This document shows positions 1-3,920 of a stretch of 5,643 bases of DNA, in pieces. Numbering within the stretch: the first letter of the stretch is position 1; the number at the start of each line of letters is the position of its first letter. Position numbers and translations under genes: made by a program. Location: the NCBI GenBank assembly GCA_017507205.1, contig JAFWBH010000067.1, forward strand, positions 1-5,643, in the 5' to 3' direction. The notes beneath the pieces were generated by a model. That model did no database searches. It had not been told where the DNA came from and was given only the letters and a program-made list of their open reading frames with translations. This DNA comes from Clostridia bacterium (GTDB taxonomy: Bacteria > Bacillota > Clostridia > Christensenellales > CAG-917).

Positions 1-1249
1 CTGTGCCGGTGCATTCAGTAGGCACGTCGATGAAAAGGCGTTCCATAGGCTCGCATTTGACTCCGTCAATGGTTTTGAAGATGACCTTGGGTGTGCCAAC
101 GCCAAATTCATAGCCCTCACGGCGCATTGTTTCAATGAGGATAGACAGGTGCATTTCGCCACGTCCACAGACCTTGAAGGTGTCTGCATTTTCTGTCTGA
201 TAAACTCTCAAAGAAACGTCCTTCAAAAGCTCCTTGAAAAGTCTATCACGAAGGTGACGAGAGGTGACAAACTTGCCTTCACGGCCAGCAAAGGGGCTGT
301 CGTTGACAGAGAAGTTCATTTCAATAGTAGGCTCACCAATTTGAACAAAGGGAACGGGGTCAATTTTGTTCACAGAACAAACAGTGTTGCCAATGGTGAT
401 GTTTTCAATGCCACTGAAGCATACGATATCGCCCACCTTGGCCTCTGTGACAGGCACACGCTTCAAGCCTTCAATTTGATAGAGAGTGACAATCTTACTC
501 TTGTAAGGTGAAAGTCCATGGTAGTCACAGACCATAATTTCTTGACCGACCTTTACAGCACCACGTTCAATCTTGCCTATACCAATACGGCCAACATACT
601 CATTGTAGTCAATTGCGCTGACAAGGATTTGGAGCTCCTCATTTTCCTCACCCTCAGGAGCAGGGATATAGTCAACAATTGTGTCAAACAAGGGTTTAAG
701 GTCAGTGCCAGGATTGTTGTAATCAAATGTGGCTGTGCCAGACTTTCCAGAGCAGTAGAGAATTGGGCTCATAAGCTGTTCATCATCGGCTTCAAGGTCA
801 AGAAGAAGCTCAAGGACCTCATCGCCAACCTCGTCAAGACGAGCATCAGGCTTGTCAACTTTGTTGACAACTATGATTATTTTAAGCCCTAATTCAAGAG
901 CCTTTTGCACCACAAAACGAGTTTGAGGCATAGGGCCCTCTTGTGCGTCAACAAGGAGAAGAACGCCACTGACCATTTTAAGCACACGTTCAACCTCGCC
1001 AGAGAAGTCAGCGTGTCCGGGAGTGTCAATGAGATTGATTTTCACATCTCCCCAGTGGATTGAGGTGTTTTTTGCAAGAATTGTGATGCCTCTTTCCTTT
1101 TCAAGATCACCACTATCCATAACGCAGGTTGCCACCTGTTGATTTTCTCTGAAAGTGCCAGACTGACGGAGCATACCGTCAACAAGAGTTGTCTTGCCGT
1201 GGTCAACGTGAGCGATGATTGCAACGTTTCTTAAATCTTCTCTAACCAT
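1..1249 (-). CDS. typA: Translational GTPase TypA/BipA (5' part; 3' end beyond left edge)
   Basis: Ribosome-binding GTPase of the EF-G/LepA superfamily, implicated in other bacteria in ribosome assembly, cold and stress adaptation. Reading the minus strand from ATG at 1249-1247 gives 416 uninterrupted codons to the window edge. The family is about 600-615 residues, so roughly the last 190, including most of the TypA-specific C-terminal domain, are missing. GTPase motifs are complete: G1 AHVDHGKT (13-20), G2 RGITI (53-57), G3 DTPGH (75-79), G4 NKVD (129-132) and a G5-like CSGKSG (166-171). Domain II follows (about 205-295), then an EF-G domain III-like region with the TypA hallmarks NDSPFAGREGK (316-326), SRHLRDRL (330-337) and GRGEMHLSILIETMRREGYEF (362-382, given here as one recognisable block). 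The start is supported by GAAAGGA at 1260-1254, 4 bases upstream. The G5 loop has SGK rather than the usual SA(K); this looks like ordinary variation. The gene is divergent from the marR-ABC operon and probably functionally unrelated to it. Confidence 0.96.
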   Translation of the reverse strand, partial: MVREDLRNVAIIAHVDHGKTTLVDGMLRQSGTFRENQQVATCVMDSGDLEKERGITILAKNTSIHWGDVKINLIDTPGHADFSGEVERVLKMVSGVLLLVDAQEGPMPQTRFVVQKALELGLKIIIVVNKVDKPDARLDEVGDEVLELLLDLEADDEQLMSPILYCSGKSGTATFDYNNPGTDLKPLFDTIVDYIPAPEGEENEELQILVSAIDYNEYVGRIGIGKIERGAVKVGQEIMVCDYHGLSPYKSKIVTLYQIEGLKRVPVTEAKVGDIVCFSGIENITIGNTVCSVNKIDPVPFVQIGEPTIEMNFSVNDSPFAGREGKFVTSRHLRDRLFKELLKDVSLRVYQTENADTFKVCGRGEMHLSILIETMRREGYEFGVGTPKVIFKTIDGVKCEPMERLFIDVPTECTGT

Positions 1250-1253
1250 AGTA

Positions 1254-1260
1254 TCCTTTC
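1254..1260 (-). promoter_or_regulatory. Shine-Dalgarno site of typA
   Basis: On the minus strand GAAAGGA lies 4 bases before the ATG at 1249. It fixes the typA start, which also places the G1 motif at the usual distance (13-20) from the N-terminus. The spacing is slightly short. Confidence 0.7.
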
Positions 1261-1266
1261 TGACTT

Positions 1267-1286
1267 TTTGAAGAAAAATCTTCAAA
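1267..1286 (-). other. Stem-loop in the typA leader
   Basis: A perfect 8-bp inverted repeat (TTTGAAGA and TCTTCAAA) with a 4-base loop. In the typA transcript it would form a hairpin with a TTTT loop, ending 6 bases before the Shine-Dalgarno GAAAGG at 1260-1255. It is not followed by a T-run on either strand, so it does not resemble an intrinsic terminator. The role is unknown; it may stabilise the leader or influence translation initiation. The structure is AT-rich and therefore weak. Confidence 0.45.
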
Positions 1287-1314
1287 GCTGTGTCGATAGT
1301 TATAATTCTTGCGT

Positions 1315-1344
1315 ATGATAGCACAAAACTCACCACTTTGGCAA
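1315..1344 (-). promoter_or_regulatory. Probable sigma-A promoter of typA (extended -10)
   Basis: Read on the minus strand, the -35 TTGCCA (1344-1339, 5/6 match) is separated by 18 bases from the -10 TATCAT (1320-1315, 5/6 match). The -10 is preceded by TG one base upstream, giving an extended -10, TGCTATCAT. Transcription would start near 1308, giving a leader of about 59 bases. A perfect TTGACA also lies on this strand at 1355-1350, but it has no -10 at 16-18 bases. A weaker alternative -10, TATAAC, sits at 1304-1299. Seen directly: the hexamers. Inferred: their use. Confidence 0.6.
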
Positions 1345-1358
1345 ATAGTTGTCAAGCA

Positions 1359-1376
1359 TTTGCAAATATTTGCAAA
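1359..1376. repeat. 18-bp perfect palindrome, TTTGCAAATATTTGCAAA
   Basis: A perfect dyad built from two TTTGCAAA-like units. A related imperfect copy, TTTGGCAAAT, sits at 1337-1346 and overlaps the typA -35, about 22 bases away (two helical turns). The palindrome lies just upstream of the putative typA -35 (about -51 to -68) and far upstream (over 130 bases) of the plus-strand start. It is a plausible binding site for a dimeric regulator acting on typA, or a second site for the MarR protein. No factor can be named from sequence. Confidence 0.5.
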
Positions 1377-1397
1377 AATCAAAGGAAAAGTCGGCAG

Positions 1398-1412
1398 TTT
1401 TACTCAGTAAAA
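1398..1412. repeat. 15-bp dyad TTTTACT-C-AGTAAAA
   Basis: A perfect 7-bp inverted repeat around a single central base. The very short centre favours a protein-binding dyad over an RNA hairpin. It lies between the two divergent promoters, about 60 bases upstream of the marR -35 and about 54 upstream of the typA -35. No known regulator consensus is recognised with confidence. Confidence 0.4.
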
Positions 1413-1474
1413 AGGCAAATTTTAAGACAATTTGGAAAATATTGTTAGTTTACGAACTTTTTTATTCAAATTCG

Positions 1475-1503
1475 TTGACAGAAAATTGTGTCGTGCATAT
1501 AAT
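1475..1503 (+). promoter_or_regulatory. Consensus sigma-A promoter of the marR-ABC-ABC operon
   Basis: The -35 TTGACA (1475-1480) and the -10 TATAAT (1498-1503) both match consensus perfectly, with the optimal 17-base spacer. The predicted transcription start is near 1510-1511. A promoter this strong in front of an efflux operon is typical of one held off by a repressor. The only plus-strand genes downstream are the regulator and the exporter pair, and no other promoter or terminator is evident between them. Confidence 0.9.
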
Positions 1504-1523
1504 ATTGTTCGCACCCTAACAAT
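1504..1523. promoter_or_regulatory. Candidate MarR operator over the transcription start
   Basis: A perfect inverted repeat, ATTGTT (1504-1509) and AACAAT (1518-1523), with an 8-base centre. It begins immediately after the -10 and spans the predicted start site. Size and form (about 20 bp, ATTG/CAAT-like arms) fit known MarR operators, and occupancy here would block RNA polymerase. A further copy, AATATTGTT, occurs at 1438-1446 on the far side of the -35. Seen directly: the repeat and its position. Inferred: binding by the downstream MarR protein. Confidence 0.6.
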
Positions 1524-1570
1524 TTATTTTTATAGGTTATGGGGTTTAAAATGGCTTTTGCCAATAGAAA

Positions 1571-1576
1571 AAGGGA
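1571..1576 (+). promoter_or_regulatory. Shine-Dalgarno site choosing the marR start at 1581
   Basis: AAGGGA lies 4 bases before the ATG at 1581. The upstream in-frame ATGs at 1539 and 1551 have much poorer sites: TAGG 3 bases before 1539, and GGGG 6 bases before 1551. The 1581 start also gives a protein of normal MarR length. Confidence 0.6.
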
Positions 1577-1580
1577 AGTT

Positions 1581-2033
1581 ATGGAAGAAAATAAAAAAAT
1601 TCTCACAAAGGACATAAGATGTCTTTCCAACGTCATCAAAAGAGTGCATTTTGCATCCCCAGTTTTCAAGGAATGCGAAAATCTCACTGGTATGCACAGC
1701 TACGTTCTTGGCTATTTGTCAAGAGAGAGTGTAAAAAGAGATGTGTTTCAAAGAGATTTGGAGGCAGTATTTGAAATGCGCCGTAGCACTGCCAGTGAAA
1801 TATTGAAGCTTATGGAGAAAAACGGACTCATAACCCGAGAGCCTATTGAAAGTGATGGCAGGCTTAAAAAGATAGTGCTGACAGAAAAGGCAAAGGAATT
1901 CAGCACAAATATTGAGCAGGAATTCCACAGCATTGAGGAAAAGGTGACAGAGGGCATTTCAAAGGAAGAGTTGGACGCATTTTATCTTGTTTATAACAAG
2001 ATAAAGGCAAACCTTATACAGCTGTCAAGGTGA
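1581..2033 (+). CDS. MarR-family transcriptional regulator
   Basis: A 150-residue winged helix-turn-helix protein that is probably a dimeric, ligand-responsive repressor of its own operon. From the 1581 start, residues 8-50 form the N-terminal dimerisation helix and first HTH helices. VFQRDLEAVFEMRRSTASEILKLMEKNGLI is split between helix 3 (about 55-65) and the recognition helix (about 67-80). The wing is REPIESDGRLKKIVLT (86-101), with the conserved D92-x-R94 of MarR proteins. Residues 102-150 form the C-terminal dimerisation helices. Length matches the family (about 140-150). An alternative start at 1539 would add 14 mostly basic residues but has a poor ribosome site. The gene ends in three consecutive in-frame stops (TGA TAA TAA, 2031-2039) and is 36 bases from the first transporter gene. 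Precedent: SatR, a MarR-type repressor of the SatAB exporter in Streptococcus suis, has the same gene arrangement. There is no evidence for a specific ligand. Confidence 0.9.
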   Translation: MEENKKILTKDIRCLSNVIKRVHFASPVFKECENLTGMHSYVLGYLSRESVKRDVFQRDLEAVFEMRRSTASEILKLMEKNGLITREPIESDGRLKKIVLTEKAKEFSTNIEQEFHSIEEKVTEGISKEELDAFYLVYNKIKANLIQLSR

Positions 2034-2059
2034 TAATAAAGTGGCGTTTAAATACGCAT

Positions 2060-2065
2060 AGAGGA
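2060..2065 (+). promoter_or_regulatory. Shine-Dalgarno site of the first ABC gene
   Basis: AGAGGA lies 4 bases before the ATG at 2070 and supports that start. A small GCGT/ACGC dyad at 2044-2057 lies just upstream in the marR-ABC gap. It is only 4 bp and not a terminator, so transcription should read through from marR. Confidence 0.7.
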
Positions 2066-2069
2066 ATAT

Positions 2070-3920
2070 ATGAAGAAAGAAAAAATCAAAAAGGAAAGGA
2101 AGAAGATAAGCAAGTATGCAATGGGTCAATTCCTATCTTGTGCCAAAGACTACAAGACTCAATCAATACTCACTGCCTTGCTTGTTGCCATTGAGGTTGT
2201 GTTCGATGTATTGATACCGCTTGTTATGACACAAATCCTCAACATCATTGGACTGCCAGAAAATGCAACAGAATTCACATTCTATCTTGAACTAGCAGAC
2301 ACCAAAACGCCGATTTTCACTGTATATGACAGAGTGGATTTTGTGTTGATATGTGGTGGAATAATGCTTGCATTTTCAGTGCTGGCACTCGTATGTGGAG
2401 CAATGTCAGGCAAGCTTGCAGCAGAGGCATCAACAGGCTTTGGTATGAAGATGCGACAAAAGTTGTTCTATAAAATAGAACAATTTAGCTTCTCAAACCT
2501 TGATCATTACAACACAGCAAGCCTTGTCACAAGACTTACAACAGATGTCAACAACATTCAATTTGCATATATGATGGTCATACGCACCCTCGTGCGCGCA
2601 CCCTTAATGCTGACCTTTGCATTGACAATTGCAATTCTCATTCAACCTCAATTGTCAATTTCCTATGCAGTGGCAATGCCCATATTGGTCGGCGCTTTGG
2701 CAATAGGCATCAGCGTGGTGTTCCCTCGCTTTGAAAAGATGCTCAAAAAGTATGACCAGCTCAATGAAACAACACAGGAAAACCTCATTGGTGTCCGTGC
2801 TGTCAAGGCATTTGTCAGAGAGGATTATGAAATAGAGAGGTTTACAAAGGTCAGCGCAACAGTGCAAAAGCTCCAGCTGTCTGCAGAAAAGGTTATGGTC
2901 ATAGCATTCCCTGTTATGAACGTTCTCATTTATGCAATAAACATCTGCATTCTTTGGTTTGGTGGCAACAACATCATCAAGGGTGGTATGCAGCTTGGTG
3001 AGCTGACAGCCTTCCTCAACTACTCAATGCAAATTATGATGTCACTTATGATGGTGGCAATCATCCTCATAAACGTTGCCTTGTCAAGAGCATCAATGCA
3101 ACGTATAGGTGAGATTTTTGACGAGGTCATTGACATCGCAGACAATGAGGATTCAAAGGATATCATGCCTGCAGACGGAAGCATAGACTTCTGCGATGTA
3201 GATTTTTCATACAGCAAAAATGCAGATGTCCTCAATCTTGAAAACATAGATCTTCACATCAAGAGTGGTGAAACCATTGGCATCATTGGTGGCACAGGCA
3301 GTGCAAAAACGACCCTCGTCCAGCTCATCCCTCGTCTTTATGACACCTTCAACGGAGAAGTGAAGGTGGGTGGCGTCAACGTCAAGGAATACAAGATTGA
3401 AAACCTCAGAAATGCTGTTGGTATGGTCCTTCAAAAGAATGTTCTTTTCAGTGGAACAATCAGAGAAAATCTTTTGTGGGGCAACCCTAATGCAACAGAA
3501 GAGGAGATGATCCATGCCACCAAGGTTGCACAAGCCCACGACTTCATTATGTCCTTCCCTGATGGCTATGAAACCCAGCTTGGACAAGGTGGCGTAAATG
3601 TGTCTGGTGGACAAAAACAAAGGTTAACCATTGCAAGAGCATTACTTAAACGCCCGAAAGTGATGATACTTGATGATTCAACCTCTGCAGTTGACACTGC
3701 AACAGATGCCTCAATTAGAGCAGGTCTTAAAGAGGAATTTGGTGACACAACGGTGCTTATCATTGCCCAAAGAATTGCATCGGTTGAGGATGCAGATCGC
3801 ATCATCATTATGAACAACGGCAGAATTGAAGCCATAGGCTCACACTCCGAGCTTATGGAGTCAAGCGAGATTTATCAAGATATTTACAAATCACAAAAAG
3901 GGGGTGATATTGATGGCTAA
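2070..3920 (+). CDS. ABC exporter half-transporter, degenerate-site subunit (BmrC/LmrC/TM287-like)
   Basis: A 616-residue fused membrane-ATPase half-transporter, predicted to pair with the next gene product as a heterodimeric type IV ABC exporter in the cytoplasmic membrane. After a very basic N-terminus (1-13) come six hydrophobic segments, near 33-57, 91-112, 168-191, 195-218, 274-297 and 311-337. The TM1-TM2 external loop (61-90) is long. The ATPase domain (about 370-616) contains a Walker A GGTGSAKT (407-414), Q-loop Q455, signature VSGGQ (511-515), Walker B VMILDD (531-536), D-loop SAVD (539-542) and H-loop position Q567. Three functional positions are non-canonical: A412 for the Walker A glycine, D536 for the catalytic glutamate, and Q567 for the switch histidine. 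All three sit on the nucleotide site that pairs with the partner's LSQGQ signature, as in TM287, BmrC and LmrC. The signature itself is intact and would serve the partner's active site. The substrate is unknown; multidrug or lipid-like compounds are usual for relatives. Confidence 0.95.
   Translation: MKKEKIKKERKKISKYAMGQFLSCAKDYKTQSILTALLVAIEVVFDVLIPLVMTQILNIIGLPENATEFTFYLELADTKTPIFTVYDRVDFVLICGGIMLAFSVLALVCGAMSGKLAAEASTGFGMKMRQKLFYKIEQFSFSNLDHYNTASLVTRLTTDVNNIQFAYMMVIRTLVRAPLMLTFALTIAILIQPQLSISYAVAMPILVGALAIGISVVFPRFEKMLKKYDQLNETTQENLIGVRAVKAFVREDYEIERFTKVSATVQKLQLSAEKVMVIAFPVMNVLIYAINICILWFGGNNIIKGGMQLGELTAFLNYSMQIMMSLMMVAIILINVALSRASMQRIGEIFDEVIDIADNEDSKDIMPADGSIDFCDVDFSYSKNADVLNLENIDLHIKSGETIGIIGGTGSAKTTLVQLIPRLYDTFNGEVKVGGVNVKEYKIENLRNAVGMVLQKNVLFSGTIRENLLWGNPNATEEEMIHATKVAQAHDFIMSFPDGYETQLGQGGVNVSGGQKQRLTIARALLKRPKVMILDDSTSAVDTATDASIRAGLKEEFGDTTVLIIAQRIASVEDADRIIIMNNGRIEAIGSHSELMESSEIYQDIYKSQKGGDIDG
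3898..3908 (+). promoter_or_regulatory. Strong Shine-Dalgarno site inside the end of the first ABC gene
   Basis: AAGGGGGTGAT matches the full anti-Shine-Dalgarno complement AAGGAGGTGAT at all but one position, with 8 bases from the GG core end (3904) to the ATG at 3913. It is the best ribosome site in the window and lies within the coding sequence of the upstream gene. It suits efficient, coupled synthesis of the second subunit. Confidence 0.85.

Larger units (their letters stand above)
1250..1580. other. Divergent intergenic region between typA and the marR-ABC operon
   Basis: This 331-base non-coding stretch is clearly more AT-rich than the genes. It carries the two divergent promoters, the typA leader hairpin (1267-1286), palindromes at 1359-1376 and 1398-1412, and repeated ATTGTT half-sites around the plus-strand promoter (1441, 1504 and, inverted, 1518-1523). 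The plus-strand leader from the predicted start near 1510 to the marR ATG at 1581 is about 70 bases and contains two other in-frame ATGs (1539 and 1551). I see no tRNA, terminator-like hairpin with a T-run, or convincing small gene here. Confidence 0.8.

Noticed and set aside
149..892. Two plus-strand open frames of 120 and 124 codons (149-511 and 518-892)
   Set aside because: They lie wholly antisense to typA, whose minus-strand product matches the TypA family along its full visible length. Their translations look like no family I know.
1301..1306. Perfect TATAAT on the plus strand
   Set aside because: No -35-like hexamer occurs 16-18 bases upstream, and it lies in the typA leader. The TTGACA/TATAAT pair at 1475-1503 is far better for the plus-strand operon.
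1350..1355. Perfect TTGACA on the minus strand as the typA -35
   Set aside because: The sequence 17 bases downstream (TGAGTT) is a poor -10, and the good TATCAT is 29 bases away. The TTGCCA at 1344-1339 with an extended -10 fits better.
1359..1412. The two palindromes as an intrinsic terminator or as a short repeat array
   Set aside because: There is no GC-rich stem followed by a T-run on either strand, no gene ends here, and the two dyads have different sequences without regular repeats or spacers.
1432..1617. A 61-codon plus-strand open frame across the promoter and the marR start
   Set aside because: It starts upstream of the predicted transcription start, spans the -35/-10 and operator, and runs into marR in another frame. 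It is not a plausible gene.
3207..3835. Minus-strand open frames of 137 and 89 codons inside the first ABC gene, and similar ones at 4300-4734 and 4960-5238 in the second
   Set aside because: All are opposite confidently identified ABC coding sequence and have no recognisable protein features; they are shadows of the real genes.
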